A stretch of 43,159 nt of DNA from contig JAATET010000012.1 in assembly GCA_015655545.1 (NCBI GenBank), forward strand, positions 1-43,159, written 5' to 3'. Position 1 is the stretch's first letter. Every line of letters begins with the position of its first letter. Under the pieces are notes generated by a model that was not told the DNA's origin, did no database searches, and worked only from the letters and a program-made list of their open reading frames with translations. Source of the stretch: Chthoniobacterales bacterium. GTDB lineage: Bacteria; Verrucomicrobiota; Verrucomicrobiia; Chthoniobacterales; JAATET01. This document shows, piece by piece, positions 31,332-40,783 of this stretch. Position numbers and translations under genes: made by a program.

Positions 31332-33890
31332 TTATTCCTCCGGCGCGGACTCGCCGACCAAGCCCGCATCGATCATTTGGCCGAGGACGGTCTGATGGCA
31401 ATGCACGGCCAGCACCGTCTTCCCGCCCGGCTTGATCGTCGCCCGCGCTTCTTTCGAGATCGGCAGCGTCACGAACTCCGGCGAAAATCCCGAGACCGTG
31501 CCGGCCGGAATTCCGTTGAGGTAAACATCGGCATCTTCATCGTGAACGATTCGCACCTTGAGCTCGCCCGGCGGCGGCGCCGGCATCGTGAACTCGCGGC
31601 GCATCCAGATATCCGAAGTGTTCCATTGGGTCCTGCTCTTGACGCTCGACCCTTCCGTGCCGAAAGGCGCGGAGCCCAGTTTCCATGTGCGGTCGTTGAA
31701 ATCCACCGCGAACCAATCGGCCGCGGGCTGGTCAAAACTGTAACGCCATTCCTGCTCCGCGGGCACGATGATCGTCTGCTTCGGAAGCGTCGGCTGTTTG
31801 GCCCAGTTTCCGTCAATTTTCTCACCCGCGGCGGCCCATTTTTTCCAGGCCGGCGGATTATCGAGGAGCTTGATGAAAACTCCGCCAACGACCGAACGAG
31901 CCTGAAAACCCCTCTGCTTCGGTTCCCTGGTCCGATACCAATCCGTCATCGGCACGCGATCCGGAGTTTCGTTGAGAAAGGCATGGATCGGTTCGATGAA
32001 GGCCGCGAAATCCTCGGGGTCACCGCTCAAGGTCGCGGACCAGATGATCCAGTCGAGCTTGGTGTAGGATTCGCGGCTGTCGAGGGGCAGTCCGTATTTA
32101 TTCTGCTTGGTGCGATAGTAGGCGATTTCGCTTTTGGCGACATCGGGAGGGAATAAATCGATCCCCAACAGACGGTCCCAGACGAGATTGTATTTCTGGC
32201 TCCAAGTGCCGGCCTTATCGAAAGCCAGCCTCGTATGCGCGCCGTCCTTTGCCTTCTCCACCCATTTTTGCGCGAAGGATTCCGCAAGTTTGCGATATTT
32301 CGCGGCCTCCGCATTGTCTCCGCGCATCTTGCAGAGTTCGGCATAGGCACCCAGAGCCTCGATGGCCTTGATCGAAAGGTTCACGTTGTGGGCCAGATGG
32401 CCCGCGAAGTCATCGGTGCAAAGCTGGTTCGCGGGATCGAAGCCTTTCTCGGCCAAATACCCCGCCCATTTGGTGAGAGTCGGCCAGTATTTGCCGGCGA
32501 AAGAAGGATTGCCCTCGACCTTCGCGATGGCCGCCACGAGCAGCATCAGGTTTCCGGATTCCTCGACGGGCATCTGGTCGTCTTCCGTGCGCTCGCCGCC
32601 GCCATAGACCTGGCCGTTCGCCTGCGGATAAGTGCCAAGGTCGTGAGGGGCAAATGGAAATTTCCAGCGGTCGGATTGCGCGTAGTCGAGCACCGGAACG
32701 ATCATCGCCTTCATGAGCGCGGGCGACGCGAGCAAAAATAGCGGAGCCGACGGATAAGTGACATCGACGGTGGCAATGCAGCCGTTGCTGAAATTTTCCT
32801 TCGAGAAAAACAACGGCTGGCCGTTCTTGTCGGCGACGAGGCCATGAGCGGCCAGCGCCTGCCGGTAAGCCAGCGCGCCGATTTCCGCGTAGGCTTTGCC
32901 GCCGGCTTTCGTCAGGTCGGCGACGAGGGCGGCGTCGAACGCGGCGCTTGCCTTCTGGAGCTGGCCGTAGCCGGCCGCCGAGGTCTTCAAGAGAGTGAGC
33001 GCATCGGCGCCGTTTCGCCGCCAGTAAGGCTGGAGGTTTTTCCGGAAATACTGGATCGCCTCAATCTCGTCGTAGGCGAGCATCGCGAAACGCGAAACCG
33101 GCTTCGCGCCGACTTTCCCAAGATCGAGCGACAGGGCGATCACGGGAAGCGAATCGTTCGCCGCTCGAGGCGAAAGCAAATCGCCGGTCGAGGGCAGCTG
33201 GCCGGTTTTGGCAAAGGCGTTCGTGATCTCCGTGAAAGGGCCGATGGCGCCCTGCGTTTCCGCATCGGGCGCGGCCAGATAGGCGTAGCCCCAGTCGATC
33301 CGGAGATCGTCTCCTTTTCTTCCGAGAATCGGCTGGTCCTGCGATCCGGTCTTCAACACCACCAAGCCGTCCGTCTTTTCGCGCTGCGCAACCACCGCCT
33401 GGGTGGGTTTATCCACGGCGAGTTCGGAGGCGGCGTCGAGATAGACGGACACTTCGCGGTTCCGGCCATCGACGGAACGCGCCGTCCAGGTGATGTAAGT
33501 CACCGGCCTCGAGAGGACGTCGAGATTCTCCGGAAGGAGCGGGCTGAGAAAGCTCAAAACCACCTCCACTTTCGTATTGGCGAAACGATAGTTCGTGCGC
33601 GTGGGCGTCACCTCCAGGTTTTTCTGCGGCAGCGGCTTGACGCTCGCCGGCTCCGCGCCCATCAAGCGAAAGGTCTCGCCGTCGATGCGAATCAAGCTCG
33701 TGAGCTTTTGCTCGGCTCCGGTCCAATGGCGGGTGGGGCCATCGGTGAGTTTATCGTTAGCCGACCAGATCGAGAAATACGGCGAGTGCGTAACGAGAGG
33801 GACGGACGGCGGGCGGAGCGAGTCGGCACGACCCGATGCAGCCACCCCCAAGGCGACAAGAAAAGCGGGGAACAAATGGAATAATTTCAC
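31332..33890 (-). CDS. Secreted GtaA/DUF4965-family glutaminase-like protein with extra beta-sandwich
   Basis: The 852 residues have a GTG start and signal peptide (KLFHLFPAFLVALGVAASGR). Order: a short DUF4964-like start (VPLVTHSPYFSIWSANDKLT), a DUF5127 beta domain, a DUF4965 linker, then the alpha-barrel DUF1793 domain with FAPHDLGTYPQANGQVYGGG, MPVEESGNLMLLV and DDFAGHLAHNVNLSIKAI. This is the GtaA family, named after fungal extracellular glutaminases. Bacterial members are often in polysaccharide-utilisation contexts, so glutaminase activity is not certain. The last ~130 residues (WRYSFDQPAADWFAVDF to HCHQTVLG) form a galactose-binding-like sandwich as in beta-galactosidases. The start at 33890 keeps the signal peptide; the frame upstream lies inside secDF. 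Confidence 0.85.
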   Translation of the reverse strand: MKLFHLFPAFLVALGVAASGRADSLRPPSVPLVTHSPYFSIWSANDKLTDGPTRHWTGAEQKLTSLIRIDGETFRLMGAEPASVKPLPQKNLEVTPTRTNYRFANTKVEVVLSFLSPLLPENLDVLSRPVTYITWTARSVDGRNREVSVYLDAASELAVDKPTQAVVAQREKTDGLVVLKTGSQDQPILGRKGDDLRIDWGYAYLAAPDAETQGAIGPFTEITNAFAKTGQLPSTGDLLSPRAANDSLPVIALSLDLGKVGAKPVSRFAMLAYDEIEAIQYFRKNLQPYWRRNGADALTLLKTSAAGYGQLQKASAAFDAALVADLTKAGGKAYAEIGALAYRQALAAHGLVADKNGQPLFFSKENFSNGCIATVDVTYPSAPLFLLASPALMKAMIVPVLDYAQSDRWKFPFAPHDLGTYPQANGQVYGGGERTEDDQMPVEESGNLMLLVAAIAKVEGNPSFAGKYWPTLTKWAGYLAEKGFDPANQLCTDDFAGHLAHNVNLSIKAIEALGAYAELCKMRGDNAEAAKYRKLAESFAQKWVEKAKDGAHTRLAFDKAGTWSQKYNLVWDRLLGIDLFPPDVAKSEIAYYRTKQNKYGLPLDSRESYTKLDWIIWSATLSGDPEDFAAFIEPIHAFLNETPDRVPMTDWYRTREPKQRGFQARSVVGGVFIKLLDNPPAWKKWAAAGEKIDGNWAKQPTLPKQTIIVPAEQEWRYSFDQPAADWFAVDFNDRTWKLGSAPFGTEGSSVKSRTQWNTSDIWMRREFTMPAPPPGELKVRIVHDEDADVYLNGIPAGTVSGFSPEFVTLPISKEARATIKPGGKTVLAVHCHQTVLGQMIDAGLVGESAPEE

Positions 33891-33978
33891 GGGAGGAGAG
33901 AGCCGATCAATGTAGGCTGGCCGGATACGCGCGCGCCAACAAAATACCGCTCCCGCGCCTCTGGCGGACGTCCCGGGA

Positions 33979-36312
33979 CTACGCTCGGGAAGCCTGGCGC
34001 ATGACCTCGCCTTCGATGACCTCGCGGCGCAGGCTCGTGCCGCGAAGGCGGGCCCACCAAAGCACGATCGGCGAGGCGACAAAGATCGACGAGTAAGTGC
34101 CGACGATGACGCCGACCACGAACGAGAACGCAAAGTCGTTCAGGACCGGCCCCCCGAAGAAATAAAGCGCGAGAACGGTCAGGAGAACCGTGCCGCCAGT
34201 CAGAATGGTGCGCGAGAGCGTGTCGTTGATGGCGTTGTTCATCAGCATCTGGATGGATCCGGGCTGGCCGGACTTGAGCGCCTCGCGGATTCGGTCGAAG
34301 ACCACGATCTTGTCGTTGATCGAATAGCCGGCGATGGTCAGGAAAGCGGCCACCATGATCATGGAAAGCTCGCGGCCGCTCAGGGCGAAGATTCCGAGCG
34401 TAATGATCAAATCGTGCGCCACGGCGAGCAACGAGCCGAACGCGAAGGACGTCTCGAACCGGAAGCTGACGTATATGAAAATGCCGACCATGCCCAGCAC
34501 CAGCGCCCATGCGCTTTTCGTGGCGAGCTCCTTGCCGAACACGGGACCGATATGCTCGATCTGCTCGAACTTGGGCGCCGAGCCCGGCAGCGCTTCCGCG
34601 AGGCGGGCGCGAATCTGGTTGGCCTTGCCAAAGTCGCTTCGCACGCTGATCAGCTTCCGCCCCGCCACCTGCTCGGCCTGGATGACGCTGTCCTCGAAGC
34701 CGGAGCCGGCGAGGGCCTTGCGCACCTGATCCGGCGTGAGATCGCCCTGATAGGAAAACGCGATCATGTCGCCGCCCTTGAAATCGGCATCGAAGTTGGA
34801 AGACCCGCGCCAGCTGAAAATGGCCACGCTGAGGATCACCATCGCCGTGGAACCAAGAAGAAAGGGCCTGGCGTTGCCAAGGAAGTCGAACCGCTTGGCC
34901 CGGATCAAATGCAGCATCGTGATCCGCTTGATCGCCTTCCAATGGAAAGCCCAATCGAAGCAGGTGTAGGTGACGAGCAGCGACGAGAACATCGAAGCGA
35001 TCAGGCCGATCGTGAGGGTGAGCGCGAAGCCTTTCACGGGTCCCGACGCCAGCCAGTAGAGGATTCCGGCGGTCAGCAACTGGGTGACGTGAGCGTCGAA
35101 AATGGCGCTGAACGCGCGGCTATAGGACGTGTTCACCGCGGCTCGCAGGGATTTTCCGTTGTCGATTTCCTCGCGAAGACGCTCGTAGATCAGCACGTTC
35201 GCGTCGACCGCGATGCCCAGGCCAAGGATCAATCCGGCAATGCCCGGCAGCGTGAGGACGCTGTGGAACATGGCCATCGCGCCAAGCACCATGGCGCAGT
35301 TGATCAACAGCGCGACGATGGCGACGAAGCCCACGAGGCGGTAGTAGAGGATCATGAAGACCGCGACGAAGAGCAGGCCGCTCATGCTCGCGAGCACGCC
35401 GCTGCGGATCGAGTCGGCGCCCAGCGTCGCGGAGACGGTGCGCACGTCCACGATTTCCACGGGCACGCGCAAGGGATTCTCGAGAGCGCTCGCCAGGTCG
35501 CGGGCTTCCTTCTCGGTGAAATGGCCGGTGATCTGAGCGCGACCGTTGTAGTGATCCTGCTCCAAAACCGGCGCGGAAATCACCTCGCCGTCCAGGATGA
35601 TGGCCATCTGGTTGCCTTTATTTTGCGACGCGATCGCGTCGAATTGCTTGGCGCCGTCGCTGTTGAATTCCAGGCTCACGCCCCAACCCTGCTGGTCAAA
35701 GAACGGGAAAGCGCGGCTGACGTTTTCCCCGCCCATGTCCGCGCGTCTCGGCACGATAAGCGATTTCCCGGTCGTCTCGCCTTTCAAGTCTTTGCTCTTC
35801 TCGACTTTTACGACATAGCCGGGCGGAAGGATCGCCTGTCCCGCCTGGATCTGGCTCAAAAGCTGTTCGGAATCAGGGCGCACGATGGCGAACTCCAGCC
35901 GCGCCACGCGCTGCAACTGGTCCTGGGTCTCCTGGGCCGATTCGGCGCCCACGTTGGCGAGCTGGACGAGAATGCGATCGTCGCCCTGCGGGACGATATC
36001 CGGTTCGTTGACTCCCATCGCATCCACGCGCTTGCGGATGACCTCGACGGCGCGCTCCTGCAAATCCTTCGTGATGGGATCCGCGCCCGGCTCGCGAACG
36101 AGCTTGATCAAAAAGGACGTTCCACCGCGCAAATCCAGGCCGAGGCGGATTTTCTTCTCCGGCGGCATGAAACTATTCACGCAGTAGGCGGTAATGGAAA
36201 TCGTGAGCACGAGGCCGAGCCAGCGTTTATAGGCGGAGATTTCCGTCGAAACATACCATCCGAAGAGGGCGAGCATCAGCAGCCAAAAGACGAATTCGAG
36301 TAAAGGAGACAT
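33979..36312 (-). CDS. secDF: Fused protein translocase subunit SecDF
   Basis: The protein has 777 residues with SecD and SecF joined in one chain. The SecD part has RLGLDLRGGTSFLIKL, the large periplasmic P1 domain and the membrane block around ILGLGIAVDANVLIYERLRE. The SecF part begins near FLGNARPFLL, with FKGGDMIAFSY, and ends with the membrane block around GYSINDKIVVFDRIREA. SecDF uses the proton gradient to pull secreted proteins through SecYEG. The fused form occurs in several phyla, including Firmicutes and PVC bacteria. yajC lies upstream on the same strand with a 121-bp gap; the GtaA-like gene is downstream. Confidence 0.95.
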   Translation of the reverse strand: MSPLLEFVFWLLMLALFGWYVSTEISAYKRWLGLVLTISITAYCVNSFMPPEKKIRLGLDLRGGTSFLIKLVREPGADPITKDLQERAVEVIRKRVDAMGVNEPDIVPQGDDRILVQLANVGAESAQETQDQLQRVARLEFAIVRPDSEQLLSQIQAGQAILPPGYVVKVEKSKDLKGETTGKSLIVPRRADMGGENVSRAFPFFDQQGWGVSLEFNSDGAKQFDAIASQNKGNQMAIILDGEVISAPVLEQDHYNGRAQITGHFTEKEARDLASALENPLRVPVEIVDVRTVSATLGADSIRSGVLASMSGLLFVAVFMILYYRLVGFVAIVALLINCAMVLGAMAMFHSVLTLPGIAGLILGLGIAVDANVLIYERLREEIDNGKSLRAAVNTSYSRAFSAIFDAHVTQLLTAGILYWLASGPVKGFALTLTIGLIASMFSSLLVTYTCFDWAFHWKAIKRITMLHLIRAKRFDFLGNARPFLLGSTAMVILSVAIFSWRGSSNFDADFKGGDMIAFSYQGDLTPDQVRKALAGSGFEDSVIQAEQVAGRKLISVRSDFGKANQIRARLAEALPGSAPKFEQIEHIGPVFGKELATKSAWALVLGMVGIFIYVSFRFETSFAFGSLLAVAHDLIITLGIFALSGRELSMIMVAAFLTIAGYSINDKIVVFDRIREALKSGQPGSIQMLMNNAINDTLSRTILTGGTVLLTVLALYFFGGPVLNDFAFSFVVGVIVGTYSSIFVASPIVLWWARLRGTSLRREVIEGEVMRQASRA

Positions 36313-36433
36313 AAAGGGATCAGGTGCCTTGCCGTGAGGGACGGCATCGATGGAGCGGCAGACAATAGGTCACGGGAAGAGCGCGGCCAAGAAAATTGCG
36401 GGCCGGACGTCAGTCGCCTTTTGGGCCGGATCT

Positions 36434-36766
36434 TTAGGCGGATTTTTCGGTGTCGCGGGTGACCGTGGCAATGGCCGCGCGGTCGAACTCGAGCTTCACA
36501 TTATCCGCGACGCGCACGAGGACGGTCGTTTCTTTCACATTCGTGACCACGCCGTGGATGCCGGCATTGGTAACGACCTGATCGCCGGTCTGGATGGAGG
36601 CGACGAGTTTTTGGTGGTCTTTCGCCTTCTTCTGCTGCGGACGGATGAGCAGGAAGTAGAAGATGACGAAGATAAAAATGAGCGGCACGAACTGCATGAT
36701 GGGGTTCGGAGCCGCGCCGGCGGGAGTGGCAGCCTGTGCGAGAAGGAAAAGAGCGGTCGAATGCAT
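36434..36766 (-). CDS. yajC: Preprotein translocase subunit YajC
   Basis: The protein has 110 residues. A single membrane helix (FVPLIFIFVIFYFLLIRPQQ) is followed at once by the conserved RPQQKKAKDHQKLVASIQTG and by the cytoplasmic segment DQVVTNAGIHGVVTNVKE. YajC associates with SecDF. The N-terminal ~22 residues are Ala/Pro-rich and probably periplasmic. Order yajC-secDF is the usual one. The usual upstream gene tgt is replaced here by a chloride channel gene 50 bp away. Confidence 0.95.
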   Translation of the reverse strand: MHSTALFLLAQAATPAGAAPNPIMQFVPLIFIFVIFYFLLIRPQQKKAKDHQKLVASIQTGDQVVTNAGIHGVVTNVKETTVLVRVADNVKLEFDRAAIATVTRDTEKSA

Positions 36767-36816
36767 GGCAAAGCGCGCAGACTAGGAACCCGGGAAGGTC
36801 GAGTCCAAGAAAATCG

Positions 36817-38121
36817 TCACTCCGGGAGGTGGATGCCGTCCTGCCGGAGCGCGGCATCGTAGAGATTTTCGCCGAGGCAGTAACGGTTCAGGAAGGCGCC
36901 GATGACCGCCGCGACCATGAGCGCGGGCAGCGCCTGGAGCTGCTGCGTCATTTCGGTGACGATGAGAATCGAGGTGATCGGCGCGCGCACGACCGCGCAA
37001 AGGCACGCCGTCATGCCGATGATCGAGAGCATCGTCTGGTCGTCGGCATTCAGACCGATCGCGTGCTGCGCGGCGCCGAAGACGACCGTGCCGGACATTC
37101 CGCCGAAGAAAATCAGCGGCGCGAAGATGCCGCCGCAGCCGCCCGAGCCGTAGCAGAAGGTCGTCGCGAGAATTTTGGCGACGAGCAACCACGCCGCGGC
37201 GGACCAGACGATCTGGTTTTGCAGCGTGGCGGCAAGATCGCTTTCGCCCAATCCGAAAACGCCCAGCTGCCCGGTGAGCGCAAATGCGCCGACCGCTGCG
37301 GCGCATCCGAAAGCCGCGCCGCAGGCCGGACGCAACGCGGGGTGGATGCCGGAGCGCCGGATCCAGCCGCGCAGCCGGAGCGTGGAAAATTGGAAGCCGA
37401 TGCCGGCGAGTCCCGCGACCAGCGCCACCACCGGCGAGAGCCAGAGCGCGTGCCAGCCGAGCGAAACCTCGCGGCCCAGCGGCAGCGCGGCGTGATCGCC
37501 GAGCATGAGGTAGACGATGAGCACCACCAGCGCCGCGGCGAGCAGCGAGCGGCCCGCGAATTTCGCCTGGTTCCGGCCGCCGGCGATTTCCTCGAGCACG
37601 AGCGTAACGCCGGCCAACGGACTGTTGAACGCCGCGGCGAGGCCGGCAGCCGAGCCCGCGCAGACGGCATTGAGGCGCCCTTCGCGGGACTCGTGCATCC
37701 AGCCGCCGAGCTTGCTTGCGAGCGCGGCGCCCATGTGCACGGTCGGCCCCTCGCGACCAAGGCTGGAGCCCGTGCCGATGGACAATACGCCGCCCACGAA
37801 TTTCACGAACACGAGCTTCCACGTGAAATTGAGCTCATCCCGACGATACGCGACTTTCACCTGCGGAATGCCGCTGCCGGCGGCCTCCGGCGCGTAACGA
37901 TGCATCAGCCAGCCGGCCACCAGCGCGCCGCCGACCATGAGGCCGAAAGCGGAAATCGCAAAAGTGGCCAGCGGTCCTTTGACTCCGGCCAACAGAATGT
38001 TCGTCTCGATCCAGTCCGCGCTCGCGGCGAAGGCCACGGCCACGAGCCCCGCCATCAGGCCGACGATCGCCGTCGCGAGCAAGGGACGAAGCCCCGCGCC
38101 GCTCAATCGTTCATTCGCCAT
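36817..38121 (-). CDS. clcA: CLC-family H+/Cl- exchanger
   Basis: The protein has 434 residues, about the length of a CLC membrane domain with no CBS domains. Selectivity-filter motifs are present: GSGIP at 82-86, GREGP at 122-126 with the gating Glu124, and GSGGCGGIFAPLIFFGG. Glu177-Glu178 in LVLEEIAGG match the internal proton-transfer glutamate of exchangers, so it is likely an antiporter rather than a channel. The start at 38121 follows the universal stress protein gene by 24 bp on the same strand, which suggests a stress- or acid-response unit. Confidence 0.93.
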   Translation of the reverse strand: MANERLSGAGLRPLLATAIVGLMAGLVAVAFAASADWIETNILLAGVKGPLATFAISAFGLMVGGALVAGWLMHRYAPEAAGSGIPQVKVAYRRDELNFTWKLVFVKFVGGVLSIGTGSSLGREGPTVHMGAALASKLGGWMHESREGRLNAVCAGSAAGLAAAFNSPLAGVTLVLEEIAGGRNQAKFAGRSLLAAALVVLIVYLMLGDHAALPLGREVSLGWHALWLSPVVALVAGLAGIGFQFSTLRLRGWIRRSGIHPALRPACGAAFGCAAAVGAFALTGQLGVFGLGESDLAATLQNQIVWSAAAWLLVAKILATTFCYGSGGCGGIFAPLIFFGGMSGTVVFGAAQHAIGLNADDQTMLSIIGMTACLCAVVRAPITSILIVTEMTQQLQALPALMVAAVIGAFLNRYCLGENLYDAALRQDGIHLPE

Positions 38122-38145
38122 TCACGCTTATAGAACGCGAAAAGA

Positions 38146-38943
38146 TCACGCGTCGATGCCGACGAGCAGGACGTTGGTCGGAATGACCTGCAGAAGCCAG
38201 TCGAGGCGTGTAGGCAGCCGGCGCGCGCCTTCCTTTCGGCGGGAGCCCGCGATGAAAAGATCCGCGTCGTTCTGCTGCAAAAAATCGCACATCGCGAAGC
38301 CGGTCGTCGAGTGCAGCAGCCGATAGTCGACCTCTCCCTCGAAACCCGACGCCTGATCGACGATGGCGGCGAGCCCCCCTTCGTCGAGATGATCGTCCTG
38401 CGAGGCGCGCGCCTGATCGAACGGCGTCACAATGCCGACAAAAACCATTTGTTCCGCTCCCAATCTCGCGGCGAGGTCGCAGGTGCGGTTGAGGAAATCG
38501 ACATTCGGTCTTTTCAAGTCGACCTCGACCACGACGCGTTTGCATGGCGCGCTTTCTTCCATCGGCTTCGGCATCAGCAGCAGATCGCAGGGAACGCGCT
38601 TGAGCAGCTCGTGCGCGACGCCGCCCACGAAATTGCGATGCTCTCCCTCGCGCTCGAGCGCGCCCGCGATCAGCAGGTCGATTTCGTTTCGCGTGCAGGC
38701 GGCGATGATCGCCTCGACCGGCGAGTCCGCCACGGACCACAACACGCCGGTGTCGTCGGAACGTTCGAGCTTTTCCAGCGCCTCGAAAAAACGGGCGATG
38801 CCGTCGGCGTGTTCCGCCGCCGCATGAATGACGCTCAAGCGGCCTTCAAAACATCGCGCGTAGCGGTCGGCCTCGGAAAGCACCGCAAAAAAACGCGGCG
38901 AGAAGGTCGAAGCCACGCCGATGTGTCGATACGCGCCGGACAT
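38146..38943 (-). CDS. Tandem universal stress protein
   Basis: The 265 residues hold two Usp domains. The first (residues 1-130) starts YRHIGVASTFSPRFFAVL and has a nucleotide-loop region GALEREGEHRNFVGGVAHEL. The second runs from about 135 (CKRVVVEVDLKRPNVDF) to the end, with GSRRKEGARRLPTRLDWLLQ in place of the usual G-2x-G-9x-G(S/T) loop. The second loop departs from the ATP-binding consensus and may not bind nucleotide. Usp proteins are cytoplasmic stress factors. It is directly upstream of clcA (24 bp) and 75 bp downstream of leuA. Confidence 0.85.
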   Translation of the reverse strand: MSGAYRHIGVASTFSPRFFAVLSEADRYARCFEGRLSVIHAAAEHADGIARFFEALEKLERSDDTGVLWSVADSPVEAIIAACTRNEIDLLIAGALEREGEHRNFVGGVAHELLKRVPCDLLLMPKPMEESAPCKRVVVEVDLKRPNVDFLNRTCDLAARLGAEQMVFVGIVTPFDQARASQDDHLDEGGLAAIVDQASGFEGEVDYRLLHSTTGFAMCDFLQQNDADLFIAGSRRKEGARRLPTRLDWLLQVIPTNVLLVGIDA

Positions 38944-39018
38944 GGATGGGATGTAATGCCGGAACAGGCACCCGTCATCCGATTTCTGGACCGATGACGG
39001 ACAATTTTTACGGACGCC

Positions 39019-40572
39019 CTAAACGCCGGACGATTCGAACCGCCGCATGGCGCTCTGCTTGAGCGCGACGGAGCGATTGATCGCATTCAAATAAGCGCGC
39101 GCGCTCGCCTCGATCACGTCGGTGGCCGCACCTTTTCCGGTCACGAGCTGCCCGTCGCCGAAGTCGATCTTGACCGTCACCTCGCCCAGCGAATCCCGGC
39201 CCTGCGTGACCGCCTCGACATGGTAGCTCGCCAGCACGCCTTTTCGATCGACGATGCCGTCGACGGCTTGCATCGCCGCATCGACCGCGCCATTGCCGGG
39301 GCTCGTGTTTTCCAAAACCTCCCCGCCTTTTTTCAAACGCACGGTCGCGGAGGGAATCGTGAGCGATTCGCTCACCACGCGAATGTAATCCAACGCAAAT
39401 GTCTCGCCGGCGTTGCCGATGGAGTCATCCACCAGCGCGCTCAAGTCGTCATCGTAGACGAATTTTTTCTTGTCGCCGATTTCCTTGAACCGCGTGAAGA
39501 CCGCCTCGATCTCGCCGTCGGTCAGGCGAAAGCCGAGATGCTCCAGCCGAGCGACGATCGCATGCCGCCCGCTATGCTTCGTGAGGGGCAGCTCGGTGCC
39601 GCCCCAGCCGACTTCCACGGGGTCCATGATCTCGTAGGTCTCGCGCTTTTTCAGGATGCCGTCCTGGTGAATGCCCGAGCTGTGCGCGAAGGCATTCTCT
39701 CCGACGATGGCTTTGCTCCGCGCGACCTGCAGGCCGCTCATCCGCGCGATCAGGCGCGAGGTTTTCAAAATTTCCCGGGTCACGATTCCCGAATCGATGC
39801 CCTCGTAAAAATCCGGGCGCGTTTTCAGCGTCATCACGACCTCCTCGAGAGCGCAGTTGCCCGCACGCTCGCCGATGCCGTTGAACGTGCCTTCGACCTG
39901 CCGCGCGCCGGCCTTGATCGCGGCCAGCGAATTCGCGACCGCCAGTCCCAGATCGTCGTGGCAATGCACGCTGATCACCGCGTCGTCGATGTTGCGGACG
40001 TTGCCGCGCAGGTAGGAGATGAGCGCCGCGTATTGCTCGGGCACCGCGTAGCCGACCGTGTCGGGAATGTTCACCGTGGTCGCGCCGGCCTCGATGGCGG
40101 CCTGCACGACCTTGGCCAGGAATTCCGGCTCGGTGCGGGAGGCGTCCTCGGGCGAGAACTCGACATCCTTCACCATGGCCTTCGCGCGCTTCACGCCCTC
40201 GACGGCCATGCGGATGATTTCCTCCTCGGCCTTCTTCAGCTTGAACTCGCGATGGATCGCCGACGTGGCCAGAAAGACGTGGATACGGCCGCGCTCGGCG
40301 GCGGCTTTCACGGCGGCGCCGGCGGCATCGATGTCTTTCGCCACGCAGCGCGCGAGTCCGCAGATCACCGGGCCCTTGATCTCTTCGGCAATGGTTCTCA
40401 CCGCCTCGAAATCTCCGTCGCTGATCACCGGAAACCCGGCCTCGATCACATCGACGTTCAACCGCTCGAGCTGGCGCGCGATTTCCATTTTCTCGCGCAG
40501 GTTCATCGACGCGCCGGGGCATTGCTCGCCATCGCGCAGCGTCGTATCGAAAATAATTACTTGGTCGGACAT
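39019..40572 (-). CDS. leuA: 2-isopropylmalate synthase
   Basis: The protein has 517 residues, the standard long bacterial LeuA. The TIM-barrel start [18 protein letters not shown] contains the catalytic Arg and metal Asp. [20 protein letters not shown] carries the metal His pair, and [16 protein letters not shown] is the third conserved block. The C-terminal regulatory domain (from about residue 400, with [20 protein letters not shown] and [16 protein letters not shown]) is the leucine-feedback domain. It condenses acetyl-CoA with 2-oxoisovalerate, the first step of leucine synthesis. The start matches the family ([15 protein letters not shown]). A Leu-rich leader ORF and an intrinsic terminator precede it, so expression is probably controlled by attenuation. 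Confidence 0.96.
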   Translation of the reverse strand: MSDQVIIFDTTLRDGEQCPGASMNLREKMEIARQLERLNVDVIEAGFPVISDGDFEAVRTIAEEIKGPVICGLARCVAKDIDAAGAAVKAAAERGRIHVFLATSAIHREFKLKKAEEEIIRMAVEGVKRAKAMVKDVEFSPEDASRTEPEFLAKVVQAAIEAGATTVNIPDTVGYAVPEQYAALISYLRGNVRNIDDAVISVHCHDDLGLAVANSLAAIKAGARQVEGTFNGIGERAGNCALEEVVMTLKTRPDFYEGIDSGIVTREILKTSRLIARMSGLQVARSKAIVGENAFAHSSGIHQDGILKKRETYEIMDPVEVGWGGTELPLTKHSGRHAIVARLEHLGFRLTDGEIEAVFTRFKEIGDKKKFVYDDDLSALVDDSIGNAGETFALDYIRVVSESLTIPSATVRLKKGGEVLENTSPGNGAVDAAMQAVDGIVDRKGVLASYHVEAVTQGRDSLGEVTVKIDFGDGQLVTGKGAATDVIEASARAYLNAINRSVALKQSAMRRFESSGV

Positions 40573-40600
40573 AACTTTGGATTGGATTTTCCGGCGGGAT

Positions 40601-40629
40601 TAAAAAAGAGGCGTGGCACTCACCACGCC
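40601..40629 (-). terminator. Intrinsic terminator in the leuA leader (attenuator)
   Basis: On the minus strand GGCGTGG-TGAGTG-CCACGCC is a perfect 7-bp GC-rich stem with a 6-nt loop, followed by TCTTTTTTA. It begins 28 nt after the stop of the Leu-rich leader and ends 28 nt before the leuA ATG. A larger 9-bp inverted repeat (40589-40597 with 40628-40636) overlaps the stem base by two bases and may be an alternative fold. Confidence 0.8.
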
Positions 40630-40657
40630 GCCGGAATCGCGTAGTTATGCCAGGAAA

Positions 40658-40738
40658 TCAGGGCAGAAGAAGGGTAAGTCGGCTTGGGAGCAACCCGAGT
40701 CGAAGCGCGAGGAGAGACGTGCACGCGGCTTTTACCAT
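40658..40738 (-). CDS. leuL: Leucine-rich leader peptide of leuA (26 codons)
   Basis: ATG at 40738 opens MVKAACTSLLALRLGLLPSR and LTLLLP then TGA. Ten of 26 residues are leucine, including one Leu-Leu-Leu and two Leu-Leu runs. AAAGG lies about 7 nt before the ATG as a ribosome-binding site. It starts 45 bp after the mutS stop and is followed by a terminator and then leuA, which is the layout of ribosome-mediated attenuation. Slow reading of the Leu codons when leucine is scarce would favour an antiterminator fold. I could not define the antiterminator pairing with certainty. The symbol follows function, not sequence identity to enteric leuL. Confidence 0.72.
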   Translation of the reverse strand: MVKAACTSLLALRLGLLPSRLTLLLP

Positions 40739-40783
40739 GAGGAACCTTTACTAATCTCGAACGCGGGACGAGGCAAACGGATT

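Noticed and set aside
34414..36303. 629-residue plus-strand ORF across secDF
   Set aside because: Antisense shadow of SecDF with no recognisable domain.
37815..37830. parS-like sequence centred on CACGTG inside clcA
   Set aside because: Only about 12 of 16 positions match the consensus, it is far from parB, and the bases are explained by the ClcA reading frame.
36736..38133. 465-residue plus-strand ORF across clcA
   Set aside because: Arg/Glu/Ala-rich antisense shadow of a clear CLC exchanger, caused by high GC at third positions.
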